Part shown: positions 1 through 7,829 of the stretch, piece after piece
Layout: the number at the start of each line of letters is the position of its first letter
Numbering within the stretch: the first letter of the stretch is position 1
Origin: Myceligenerans pegani
GTDB lineage: Bacteria > Actinomycetota > Actinomycetes > Actinomycetales > Cellulomonadaceae
Direction of reading: 5' to 3'
Length of the DNA: 64,000 nt
Assembly (NCBI RefSeq): GCF_014892515.1
Contig: NZ_JADBGR010000043.1
Span: forward strand, 1 to 64,000
Notes under the pieces: generated by a model
Database searches by the model: none
Seen by the model: only the letters and a program-made list of their open reading frames with translations
Told to the model about the DNA's origin: nothing
Made by a program: the position numbers and the translations under genes

Positions 1-2
1 CG

Positions 3-38
3 GTCGGCTTCTCGGTGCTCGACGGCGGTCCGTGGTGA
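3..38 (+). CDS. possible 3' end of a gene entering from the left
   Basis: The first bases read as eleven codons (VGFSVLDGGPW) closed by TGA at 36-38. The composition is protein-like and the gene would converge on the SnoaL-like gene that ends at 185. Eleven codons are too few to identify a family. The bases from 39 to 184 hold no convincing gene. Confidence 0.25.
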   Translation, partial: VGFSVLDGGPW

Positions 39-184
39 CGGGATGCATGGGTCCTCCTGGATGCTCTCGGCCCGGTCAGGGGCTTCGGTTCGAGTGCACC
101 CAGCGTCGTCGCCGGGCCCGGCCGCGCACGACTGGCGGAGGTCGGAAATCGGCCTACGACCTTTGGGGGAGACGGCCGGGGCGG

Positions 185-598
185 TCAGGCCATCGCATCA
201 CGGACCAGGGCTGTGTCGACGAACTGCTCGAAGCGGACGATGAGCCCGCCCCGAACGGTGAAGTGATGCGCCACGCGCACGTCGATCGGTTTCCCGGTGG
301 CCTTGTTGACCGCCGTGTACCGGGCCAGGACCACCACGTTCTCGCCCTCGACCACGTAGGTGTCGTCGTGGGCGGTCCAGCCTGTCCAGTCCGCGCCCAG
401 GCGCTCCATCACGTTCGAGGTGACGCCCTCGGGTGTGCGATAGGTTCCGGCCAGCGGGAAGCCCTCCATCTCGGTCCACTCGACGTCCGGGGCGAGGGTC
501 GCGCGCAGCGCCTCCAGGTTCCCGGCGGCGGAGGCCAGGTACTGGCGCCGCACCACGTCACGCGGCTCGGTCGAGGTCTCGATGTCGTTCAGCCCCAT
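185..598 (-). CDS. SnoaL/NTF2-like polyketide cyclase-family protein
   Basis: This 137-residue protein has the size and pattern of the NTF2/SnoaL superfamily: an N-terminal helix (VRRQYLASAAGNLEALRATLAPDVEWTE is typical in sense, with W and E marking the first strand), then GTYRTPEGV and a C-terminal HHFTVRGGLIVRFEQFVDT strand pair. Such proteins are cytosolic alpha+beta barrels that act as small-molecule isomerases, cyclases or hydrolases; the substrate cannot be read from sequence. It starts inside the end of the MBL-fold gene (10-base overlap), so the two are translationally coupled and probably work on the same compound. The pair probably answers to the MarR regulator just upstream. Confidence 0.8.
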   Translation of the reverse strand: MGLNDIETSTEPRDVVRRQYLASAAGNLEALRATLAPDVEWTEMEGFPLAGTYRTPEGVTSNVMERLGADWTGWTAHDDTYVVEGENVVVLARYTAVNKATGKPIDVRVAHHFTVRGGLIVRFEQFVDTALVRDAMA

Positions 599-1392
599 GC
601 CATCTCGCCCTTCGCGACCTTGCCGCCGATCTGTGCGGCGACGAGCAGCTCCGCGTCGGGATGGCGCCGCACGAGTTCGGCGGTCACGGCGGCGCCGTCG
701 GCTGCCGTCTCGAGGACGTCCTCGAACTCCTCGAGGTACTCGCGGGTGTAGCGGACGGCCTCGACCGTGGCGGGCGCACCGGGCGCGCGGTGGCCGGGCA
801 CGACCAGTTCGGGGTCGAGCCCCTCGATCTCGTCGAGCACGTCGCGCCAGACGGCGCGTGCGGCGTCACCGGTGTCGGCGGTCCACACGTGCTGCCCGGA
901 GAAGACCAGGACTCCGCCGAGCACGGCCCGCTGCTCGGCCTGCCAGAGGTAGTGCCGGTCCGCCAGGCCGGCGGCTCCGCCCCGGAGCTCGAAGCGGTGT
1001 CCCTCCAGGTCGATGTCGCCGTCGAGGACCTCCAGGTCGATCAGCCGGGTCGGCAGGTTCGCGCCCGAGGCGGCCCAGGCCTGGAGCTTGCCCTCGTAGG
1101 AGTGCCGGATGTGCTCGATGACCGGGGCGGTCGCGACGAACCGGGCCTGCGGGAAGGCGTCCGCGAGAACCTCGGCGCCGAAGTAGAAGTCGGGGTCGCC
1201 GTGGCTGATGTAGACGGTGGTGAGGGACTTGCCGGAGTCGAGGACGGCGGCGGCGAGCCGGTGGCCGTCGGCGCGGGTGAAGCCGGCGTCCACGAGCATC
1301 GCCTGGGTCTCGCCGGTGACGAGCGTGGCGGTCTTGGCCTTGTTCCCGGCGGGGAAGTCCAGGTCGAAGATGGTGAACTCGAGTGCGGTCAC
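589..1392 (-). CDS. MBL-fold metallo-hydrolase-like protein
   Basis: This 267-residue protein has the metallo-beta-lactamase fold layout: an N-terminal strand pair ending in AMLVDAGF, the metal-site loop VYISHGDPDFYFGAEV near residues 60-75, and a late VVPGHRAPG loop with a His. The usual HxHxDH metal motif is changed to H-G-D-P-D-F, so two of the classical ligand histidines are absent; it belongs to a divergent branch that may bind metal differently. The start is GTG at 1392, preceded by a good GAGGAG ribosome site. It is the first gene of a two-gene operon with the SnoaL-like gene. A perfect palindrome sits in its promoter region. Confidence 0.82.
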   Translation of the reverse strand: MTALEFTIFDLDFPAGNKAKTATLVTGETQAMLVDAGFTRADGHRLAAAVLDSGKSLTTVYISHGDPDFYFGAEVLADAFPQARFVATAPVIEHIRHSYEGKLQAWAASGANLPTRLIDLEVLDGDIDLEGHRFELRGGAAGLADRHYLWQAEQRAVLGGVLVFSGQHVWTADTGDAARAVWRDVLDEIEGLDPELVVPGHRAPGAPATVEAVRYTREYLEEFEDVLETAADGAAVTAELVRRHPDAELLVAAQIGGKVAKGEMAWG

Positions 1393-1453
1393 GGGTGCTC
1401 CTCGTGTCAGGTCGGGCTCCGCGCGAATGCGGAGCGTTCATCTGACCGAACAG

Positions 1454-1471
1454 TATCTGACGCATCAGATA
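1454..1471. promoter_or_regulatory. palindromic operator, probable MarR site
   Basis: The sequence TATCTGACGCATCAGATA has perfect 7-bp arms around four bases. It lies about 60 bases upstream of the MBL gene start and just after the marR stop codon. An AT-rich dyad of this size is what MarR dimers usually bind, so the adjacent MarR protein is the likely ligand. The assignment is inferred from position and symmetry. Confidence 0.65.
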
Positions 1472-1545
1472 TTCCCGCGACCCGCGACCCGCGATCCCGA
1501 CCCGCCGACCCGCCGGCCCGTCCCCTGGCGCTCGAGTCCCGCCGA

Positions 1546-2034
1546 CTACCGCAGGCGGCCGACCGCCTCGCCCGCGGTGCGGCTGAGTATCCGCAGATCC
1601 TCCGCGAACGCGGCGCGGTGCTCGGCGGGCAACGGTTCCAGGAAGTACTGCTGGATGTTCGCCCGGTGCACGCCGCTCGCCTCGACGGCCTTCGCCTCTC
1701 CCACCGCCGTCAGGCGCACGATGCGGCCGCGCCGGTCGGCGGGGTTGTCGCTGCGCTCGACGAGACCCGCAGCCTCCATGCGGTCGATCAGCCTGGTCAC
1801 GCCGCCGGTGGTGAGCACCTGCTCGTGGCTGATGGTGCGCATCGACAGGCCCGGCCCTCCGGCGCGGGCGAGGATCAGCAGCACCTCGAACATCAGGTGC
1901 GAGATCCCGCACCGCTCCTCGATCTCCCGGCCGAGCACGTGCTCCAGCCGGCTCGCCGCACCCAGGAACCGCCCGAACGCGATCACCGACTCGTCATCGG
2001 CCGCCTCTTTCGCAGTCGCGAACGCCTCACCCAC
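1546..2034 (-). CDS. MarR-family transcriptional regulator
   Basis: A 162-residue winged-helix regulator. The diagnostic core is visible: LMFEVLLILARAGGPGLSM (helix 2-3), VTRLIDRMEAAGLVER (recognition helix) and the wing NPADRRGRIVRLTAVG, where the D-R-R-G arrangement is typical of MarR. The start is GTG at 2034 with a strong AGGAGG site. It precedes the MBL/SnoaL pair on the same strand. The palindrome between it and that pair argues that it represses them, with a small aromatic or phenolic inducer as is usual in the family; the inducer is unknown. Confidence 0.9.
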   Translation of the reverse strand: MGEAFATAKEAADDESVIAFGRFLGAASRLEHVLGREIEERCGISHLMFEVLLILARAGGPGLSMRTISHEQVLTTGGVTRLIDRMEAAGLVERSDNPADRRGRIVRLTAVGEAKAVEASGVHRANIQQYFLEPLPAEHRAAFAEDLRILSRTAGEAVGRLR

Positions 2035-2089
2035 AGTGCCTCCTCGTCGTCGCGGTCCACGATACGAGGGATCCGCTGTCCGGAGAGCG

Positions 2090-2968
2090 TCACCGCGGGA
2101 CGCGGGTCGCCCCGGCGCGACGGCGCACGCGCCGGACCGCCACGACGACGAGGGTCACCGCGATCAGGGCCACACCCGCGTAGGCGATCCACGGGGCGAT
2201 CTCGGAGAGGAATCGCTGGATGGCACCCGCCGCCTCCACCACGGGGTCCGCGCCCGCGCCCGCGTGCAGGACGCGCAGTTCCCAGAAGCCGTACCAGGCC
2301 ACGTACAGGCCCGCTACCAGGAGGAGGGCGCCGCCCGCCTTCGGGAGCCGCCCGCCCGCGCGGCGCGCCCGGGTGATCAGGCCGTCCCGGGCCAGCGCGA
2401 CCCCCACGGCGGCCGTCCCGACCATCAGGCCCATCGCGCCGGCGTAGGTGAGGAACAGCAGCACCCCTGCCACCGGGGAGTCGACGCGGAACGCCGTCAC
2501 CACGACCGCGAGGAACGGTGCGACGGTGCAGCCCAGCGAGGCGATCGCGTAGGACACGCCGAAACCGGTCATCGAGCCGAAGCCCGCCGTCGGCGCGCCC
2601 TGCTTGCCGGGACGGCGGCCGATCGTGATCGACGGCAGGCTCCGCCCGGTCAGCAGCCACCCGCCCGCCGCGGCGACCACCAGGCCCAGTACCACGGTGA
2701 ACGCGGGCAGACAGGCCTGGACCGCGGCGGCGACCGGCGCGACGGCCAGGCCGAAGACGAGGAACACCCCGGCGAACCCGAGCGTCAGCGCCGCCGTCGC
2801 CCGCAGCGCGCGCCCGACGGCGGCCGGCCGTGCCGAACGTTCGCGTGACCGGTCCTCGCCCAGGACGAAGAGCGAGAGGTAGGCGGGCAGCAGGGCGAAC
2901 CCGCAGGGATTGACGGCCGCCACGACCCCCGCACCGAACGCCACGGCGAAGGCGTCAGTGCTGGGCAT
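2090..2968 (-). CDS. ccdA: CcdA-type transmembrane thiol transporter
   Basis: A 292-residue polytopic membrane protein of the CcdA/DsbD-beta family, which passes reducing equivalents across the membrane to extracytoplasmic thiol proteins. The first membrane helix has the conserved NPCGFALLPAYLSLFVLG segment with a redox Cys next to Pro, and the paired Cys is in the fourth segment (ASLGCTVAPFLAV). The C-terminal region adds two helices ending in basic residues. It starts one base after the stop of the thioredoxin-like lipoprotein gene, so the two form an operon: CcdA should keep that protein reduced. A role in cytochrome c maturation is possible, although no other ccm/ccs genes are nearby. Confidence 0.92.
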   Translation of the reverse strand: MPSTDAFAVAFGAGVVAAVNPCGFALLPAYLSLFVLGEDRSRERSARPAAVGRALRATAALTLGFAGVFLVFGLAVAPVAAAVQACLPAFTVVLGLVVAAAGGWLLTGRSLPSITIGRRPGKQGAPTAGFGSMTGFGVSYAIASLGCTVAPFLAVVVTAFRVDSPVAGVLLFLTYAGAMGLMVGTAAVGVALARDGLITRARRAGGRLPKAGGALLLVAGLYVAWYGFWELRVLHAGAGADPVVEAAGAIQRFLSEIAPWIAYAGVALIAVTLVVVAVRRVRRRAGATRVPR

Positions 2969-2969
2969 C

Positions 2970-3572
2970 TCAGCCCGCCAGGTCCGCGACGAGGTCGGTG
3001 AGGGCGCCGGTGTCCAGGTACCCCTCGGCGACGATCTCGCCGTTCTCGTCGATCACGGCGAAGGTCGACTGCGCGGTGACCCCGAACTTCTCCCAGACGT
3101 CCCCGTCGACGTCGATCAGGTGGGTGACGTGCGGGATGTCGCCGGCCAGCTCGCGGATCTCCGCGTCGGACGCCAGGCCGCCGGCGCCGACGAACTCGAC
3201 CTCGCCGTCGTACTCCTCGGCGAGGCTGGTCACGGTTGGGATCTGGGCGCGGCAGGTCGGGCACCACGGCGCCCAGAACCAGAGCACGGTGGGGGTGCCG
3301 GCGATGGAGGCGCCGTCGAACGTGCCGCCCTCCAGCGTCTCGGCGGAGAAGTCCCAGGCGGCGGTATCGACCCGGGTTTCCGAGCCGGCGCCGGCGTCGT
3401 CGCCGGACGCCGTGCCGGAGTCGGTGCCCGTGCCGGTGGGGGCTTCCGTGCCGCCCTGGGACTCCGGGCTCGAACCGGTGCCGTCGCCGGCTTCCGTCCC
3501 GGCGGTGGTCCCGGCGGCACAGCCCGCGAGGAACAGGGCGCTGGCGATCAAGGGCGCAAGTATCCGACGCAT
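2970..3572 (-). CDS. TlpA/ResA-like thioredoxin lipoprotein
   Basis: A 200-residue exported redox protein. The N-terminus is a lipoprotein signal (LIASALFLAGC, lipobox Cys near residue 18), followed by a Thr/Ser/Gly-rich linker of about 45 residues and a TlpA-type thioredoxin domain. The active site is WCPTC in FWAPWCPTCRAQIP, and the cis-Pro loop and C-terminal strands (TFAVIDENGEIV) are present. The protein is probably anchored on the outer face of the membrane and takes electrons from CcdA, encoded one base downstream. Likely targets are oxidised exported proteins or apocytochrome. Family and export are well supported; the client is unknown. Confidence 0.92.
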   Translation of the reverse strand: MRRILAPLIASALFLAGCAAGTTAGTEAGDGTGSSPESQGGTEAPTGTGTDSGTASGDDAGAGSETRVDTAAWDFSAETLEGGTFDGASIAGTPTVLWFWAPWCPTCRAQIPTVTSLAEEYDGEVEFVGAGGLASDAEIRELAGDIPHVTHLIDVDGDVWEKFGVTAQSTFAVIDENGEIVAEGYLDTGALTDLVADLAG

Positions 3573-3686
3573 GGGACCAGTGTCCGCCCGAGAGGGGGCG
3601 CATTGTCGGTAGCGGTCCTTACAGTCCGATGACGTCAGACCCCCGTCCGCCGACGGCGAGGGCGCCGTTCCCCGCAGGGCGCCGAG

Positions 3687-3695
3687 TTATCCACA
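3687..3695 (+). other. isolated consensus DnaA box
   Basis: TTATCCACA is a perfect match to the DnaA-box consensus TTATNCACA and is rare by chance in DNA this rich in G and C. It stands alone in the 270-base non-coding gap between the thioredoxin gene promoter and the oxidoreductase stop, so it is not an origin. It could titrate DnaA or regulate the flanking promoter. Confidence 0.4.
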
Positions 3696-3846
3696 GGCTC
3701 AGAGGTTCTGGACCGCACCGAGCGGGCACACGCATGTCCGGCCCCCGACGGAGGCCGGCCGGCGGACAGCCGGCGTGACCGGTGAGCCCGGCCCCCTGCT
3801 CCCGGACGCCCCGACCGACCCGCCGTTCTGATGCCCGAGAGCGAGG

Positions 3847-5220
3847 TCAGCCAGCCGCCCTCAGGTCCTTCAGGGCCTCCTGGATGCCGCGGTGGAAGGT
3901 CGGGTAGGCGTAGATCATCGACTCCAGCTCGGTGAGGGGGACGCGGGCGTGGACGGCCAGCGCCAGCATCCCCAGCACCTCGCCCCCGTGCGGCCCGGCG
4001 GACGTGGCGCCGACGAGGTATCCGGCGTCGGCGTCGGCCACGAGCTTGACGAAGCCGTCGTTGCCGGCCTTGTGGATCCAGCCGCGAGTCGTGGACGACG
4101 CCTGCTGGAAGCCGGTCACCACCGTGAGCCCCTCCTCGCGGGCAGCGGACTCCGTGAGCCCGACCGCGCCGACCTCCGGGTCGGTGAACGTGACCCGGGG
4201 CAGCGCGTGGTGGTCGGCGGGCGGGCCGTCCTGGCCGAGCACGTCCCGCACCACGATGTCGGCGTGGTACGTGGCGACATGGGTGAACGCACCCTTGCCG
4301 ACGACGTCACCGGCCGCCCACACGCGGTCCGTGATCCGGAGCCGGTCGTCCACCAGATCGCCGTCGGGCGCGGCGCCGAGCGTGGCGCGGATCTCGCGGC
4401 TCAGACGCGGGCGGCGGCCGGTCGCCACCAGGAGCCTCTCGGCGCGCAGCTCGCCGGGCACGCCGTCGGCGGTGACGGTGAACCCGGTGGCGTCGTCGTA
4501 CGCGACGTGCCTGACCGGGGTGCCGGCGTGCACCGTCAGGCCCTCGGCTTCCAGGACGCCCGCGATCAGCTCGGACGCCTCCGGCTCCTCCATGGGGAGG
4601 ATGCGGTCCGCCGCCTCGACCACGGTCACCTCCACCCCGAACCGCGCGAACGCCTGCGCGATCTCGAGCCCGATCGCGCCGCCCCCGAGCACGAGCAGCG
4701 AGGCCGGGAGCGTCTCGGCCTCCATCGCGCCGCGATTGGTCCAGTACGGCGTGTCCGCGAGCCCGTCGATCGGCGGGGCCACCGGCTCGGTGCCCGTGGA
4801 GACCACCAGGCCGCGCGACGCGACGTACTCGGTGTCGCCGACCCGCACCCGGTCCGGTCCGAGGATCTCCGCACGGCCGCGGACGAACCGGCCGCCGGCG
4901 TCGGTGAAGCGCTCGACGGCGATCGTGTCGTCCCAGTTCGCCGTCGCCTCCTCGCGGATGCGATGTGCCACGGGACCCCAGTCCGACGTCACCGCCGCAC
5001 GCCCGGCCATCCCGGGGATCCGCCGGGCCTCGGCGAGCAGGTTGCCCGCGCGGATCATCATCTTCGACGGGATGCAGCCCCAGTACGGGCACTCGCCCCC
5101 GACCAGGTTCTCCTCGATCCCGACCACGTCCACCCCGGCCTTCGCGAGCGCGCCGCCGACGGCCTCCCCGGCGACCCCCAGCCCGACGACGACGACCTCT
5201 GCCTGCTCGGTGGTGCTCAT
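3847..5220 (-). CDS. FAD-dependent pyridine nucleotide-disulfide oxidoreductase
   Basis: A 457-residue class I flavin disulfide reductase. An N-terminal FAD-binding motif (VVVGLGVAGEAVGGALA), the redox disulfide pair in GGECPYWGCIPSKMM (C-x4-C), an NAD(P) Rossmann motif (LLVLGGGAIGLEIAQAFARFG) and the second FAD motif (RVWAAGDVVGKGAFTH) occur in family order, followed by the dimerisation domain. The start is ATG 5220 because it follows a GAGGAGAGGAA site and the FAD motif begins at once; longer readings add low-quality sequence. The C-terminal catalytic His-Glu dyad of lipoamide dehydrogenase is AYPTF here, so His is replaced by Tyr, as in mercuric reductases. No lipoyl-enzyme or mer genes are near, so the substrate is open. 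Confidence 0.88.
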   Translation of the reverse strand: MSTTEQAEVVVVGLGVAGEAVGGALAKAGVDVVGIEENLVGGECPYWGCIPSKMMIRAGNLLAEARRIPGMAGRAAVTSDWGPVAHRIREEATANWDDTIAVERFTDAGGRFVRGRAEILGPDRVRVGDTEYVASRGLVVSTGTEPVAPPIDGLADTPYWTNRGAMEAETLPASLLVLGGGAIGLEIAQAFARFGVEVTVVEAADRILPMEEPEASELIAGVLEAEGLTVHAGTPVRHVAYDDATGFTVTADGVPGELRAERLLVATGRRPRLSREIRATLGAAPDGDLVDDRLRITDRVWAAGDVVGKGAFTHVATYHADIVVRDVLGQDGPPADHHALPRVTFTDPEVGAVGLTESAAREEGLTVVTGFQQASSTTRGWIHKAGNDGFVKLVADADAGYLVGATSAGPHGGEVLGMLALAVHARVPLTELESMIYAYPTFHRGIQEALKDLRAAG

Positions 5221-5474
5221 CTCGGCTTCCTCTCCTCGCGGTTGTCCGGATGAGGCTCGCGGCTGTGTCGCCCGCGAGCCCGCTGCCGTGAATGGTCCCA
5301 GCATGCGCCGCCGCGCTCGGCGAGGCACAACGGCAGTCTGCTCCGCCGCCCGGGAGCTTTCCGCGAGGGCGCTCACCGAGCACGCTGCCCCCGGCACCCG
5401 CCGCGCCCGCGAGTTGTCGTGCCGCCGCGCCGCCGCACCGATGAGTTTCCCCGCGCCCCGTCGTCGGACCTGGC

Positions 5475-6062
5475 ATGGGAATCGTCACCGCAGATATCGG
5501 AGTGTCCGCCGACCTCATCCCCGCCGGACACGATCAGTCGCTGGACCACCCGTTCGGCACGGTCGCGGGCGAACGCCTGCACACCTGGATGTTCGAGCAC
5601 GGGGACGACCACCGCGCCGAGGTCGACGCGATCCTCGACGCCGGGGCGTTCATCATGGGCCGCAACATGTTCTCGCCCGGGCGCGGCGAGTGGGACCTCG
5701 ACTGGAGGGGCTGGTGGGGCGAGGAGCCGCCGTACCACGCGCCGGTCTTCGTCCTCACCCATCACGCGCGGGAGCCGCTGGAGCTGACCGGCACCACCTT
5801 CCACTTCGTCACCGACGGGATCGAGTCGGCGCTCGAGCGGGCGCGGGAGGCCGCCGGGGACCGCAACGTGTCGATCGCGGGCGGCGCCACCACGTTGAAC
5901 CAGTACCTGGCCGCCGGTCACGTCGACGAGCTGCGCCTGCACATCGTCCCGTTCACGCTGGGCGAGGGCACCCGGGTCTTCGACGGCGTCCCGCCCATCG
6001 AGTTCTCGGAGTCCACGGCGCGGCACACGCCGGAGGTTACCCACCTGACGCTGCGCCGCTGA
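5475..6062 (+). CDS. RibD C-terminal/dihydrofolate-reductase-like protein
   Basis: A 195-residue member of the DHFR/RibD-C superfamily. Visible hallmarks are the N-terminal strand MGIVTADIGVSADLI, the AFIMGRNMFSPG segment after the first helix, VFVLTHHAREPLEL, and the NADPH-binding SIAGGATTLNQYLAAGHVDELRLHIVP block followed by GEGTRVFDG. These proteins are cytosolic NADPH-dependent reductases, but most stand-alone members have no proven substrate. The gene diverges from the oxidoreductase across a 254-base spacer that probably holds both promoters. Confidence 0.88.
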   Translation: MGIVTADIGVSADLIPAGHDQSLDHPFGTVAGERLHTWMFEHGDDHRAEVDAILDAGAFIMGRNMFSPGRGEWDLDWRGWWGEEPPYHAPVFVLTHHAREPLELTGTTFHFVTDGIESALERAREAAGDRNVSIAGGATTLNQYLAAGHVDELRLHIVPFTLGEGTRVFDGVPPIEFSESTARHTPEVTHLTLRR

Positions 6063-6151
6063 CGTCAGGCGTTGGGTCCCAGCGCGAACTTTCACTCACA
6101 TTTCACCTGGCCAGGGATCACCCGCGCCTGGAGTGCGCGAAGATATGTCGC

Positions 6152-7816
6152 GTGGATCACCGGAACGCCCGATTCGTCAGAACTCGCATCGCGGCCTCCG
6201 CCCTGATCACCGGCCTGCTGGCCGCGGCGCTCGCCGGCTGCTCCGTCCCCCGTGCCGAGGGCTCCGGCAGCTCGTCGGAACAGCCGCCGGCCGCGGTGCG
6301 CGCGCCCGAGGACGGCGTCCTCACCCTCGACTCGGACGACTCCGCCGAACTCGCCCTCCACGCCAGCCAGGCCCTGTTCGACCACTCGCCCGTGGTCGTG
6401 CTCGCCACCGTGGACGACGCCGCGGACCGCATGACCGCCGGCGCCACCGGCGAGGCGCTCGCCGCACCGGTGCTGCTCGGCGGTGGCGTCATCGACGACG
6501 CCGGCCTGCGGAACGAGCTGGAGCGGCTGCGCGCCGAGTCGCTCGTCGTGGTCGGGGACGAGGAGGACGTCGCCGCCGCCGGAGCCCTGGCCGGCGGCCT
6601 CGACGTCGTCCGCTTCGACCCCGACGCGGTGAGCGAGGCGGCCGAGGAGGCCGTCAAGTCGGTGCAGTCGGGCGGCAAGGGGACGTCCGTCGGGTCGGGT
6701 ACGACGGCGGGAGCGGGCACCGTCACCGGCGCGGCCGTGCGATCGTCGTCGGCCGGGACCGAGGTCAGGCTGCCCGAGGCCGGGATGATCGACACCACTC
6801 AGCTCCGGACCCTGCGGGAGCAGGTCCCGGAGGTGGAGGACCCGGACCAGCTCTCCGAGGTCATGCTCCTGATCGATCCGGCGGAAGGCCAGGAGGCGGC
6901 CATCGGGACCGCGCGGGCCGCGGGCGCCGTCCCGCTCGTCGTCCCGGGCGGCGATCCCGGGGCGCGCAAGGACGCGATCAGCCGGATCACGACCGCGGAC
7001 CCGCTCGGCGTCGTCGCCATCGGCCCCGGTTTCTCCGATCGGGACCGCCTCGCGTGGCAGGTCGACGCCGCCCGCCGGGGCGTCACCTACCCGCACGGCA
7101 CGCAGCGCCTGGCCGGCGAGACGTACGTCGCGACGTCGTTCACGGTGCCGCCCGGGGCGGATCCGGCGGAGACCGCGGCGGCGGCCACCGAGGCCCGCGC
7201 GATCGCGGACGCCTACGGCGGGGTGCCCGTCGTCTCGGTCGCGGCGAGCGTGAAGTCGTCGAGCCCGGGGGAGGACGGGGACTACGTCGCCTCCACGCCG
7301 GTCGAGGACCTCACGGCCGTGGTGAGCGCGCTGCGCGACGCCGGGACCCTGGTCCTGCTCGACGTCGTGCCGGGCAACCGGCCCCTCGCGGAGCAGATCG
7401 GCCCGCTCGAGGCTCTCCTCGCGACGCCGGGCGTGGGCCTCGCGCTGCATCCCGAGTTCCGGGTCGCGGGCAACGGCGTCAAGTTCGGCGGGCATGTCCC
7501 GGTCGCGGAGCTGCAGGCCGCGGTGGACCGGGTCGCCGGGATCGTCTCCACGCAAGGGCTGCCGCAGACGATGGTCGTGGTGCACCAGTCGCGCGCGCAA
7601 TCGGTCGACGACCGGGGTGCCCTGCAGGCGCGCGCCGAGGTAGCCACGGTCTTCGCGGCCGCGGCCGCGTCCGGCGGGGGAGCGACGGCGACCGGCGTCT
7701 GGTACGACGTCGTCACCGACCTGCCGGACCGCGCGGCGTCCGGCTGGGCGGGCCCGCCGACGGGCGCGATCCCGCCGTCCGATCCGGCCCCTCCGCTGCT
7801 GATCACGACGGACTAG
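6152..7816 (+). CDS. secreted lipoprotein with CWB2-like N-terminal domain
   Basis: A 554-residue lipoprotein starting at GTG 6152 (VDHRNARFV). A signal segment ends in a clear lipobox (LLAAALAGC, Cys near residue 29). Residues 60-155 look like the cell-wall-binding CWB2 fold (VVVLATVDDAADRMTAG, APVLLGGGVIDDAGLRNELERL, SLVVVGDEEDV). A Gly/Thr/Ser-rich linker follows, and then a large domain with repeated beta-alpha units (VMLLIDPAEGQEAA, VVAIGPGFSDRD, GTLVLLDVVPGNRPLAEQIGPLEALL, LALHPEFRV) ending in PQTMVVVHQSRAQS, suggestive of a TIM-barrel-like surface protein. The function is unknown. The gene converges on the GH20 gene with only 13 bases between. Confidence 0.78.
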   Translation: MDHRNARFVRTRIAASALITGLLAAALAGCSVPRAEGSGSSSEQPPAAVRAPEDGVLTLDSDDSAELALHASQALFDHSPVVVLATVDDAADRMTAGATGEALAAPVLLGGGVIDDAGLRNELERLRAESLVVVGDEEDVAAAGALAGGLDVVRFDPDAVSEAAEEAVKSVQSGGKGTSVGSGTTAGAGTVTGAAVRSSSAGTEVRLPEAGMIDTTQLRTLREQVPEVEDPDQLSEVMLLIDPAEGQEAAIGTARAAGAVPLVVPGGDPGARKDAISRITTADPLGVVAIGPGFSDRDRLAWQVDAARRGVTYPHGTQRLAGETYVATSFTVPPGADPAETAAAATEARAIADAYGGVPVVSVAASVKSSSPGEDGDYVASTPVEDLTAVVSALRDAGTLVLLDVVPGNRPLAEQIGPLEALLATPGVGLALHPEFRVAGNGVKFGGHVPVAELQAAVDRVAGIVSTQGLPQTMVVVHQSRAQSVDDRGALQARAEVATVFAAAAASGGGATATGVWYDVVTDLPDRAASGWAGPPTGAIPPSDPAPPLLITTD

Positions 7817-7829
7817 CGACCGCTGCCCG

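Noticed and set aside
5221-5397. Longer start of the FAD oxidoreductase
   Set aside because: It would put 59 low-quality residues before the FAD motif and discard a good ribosome site at ATG 5220.
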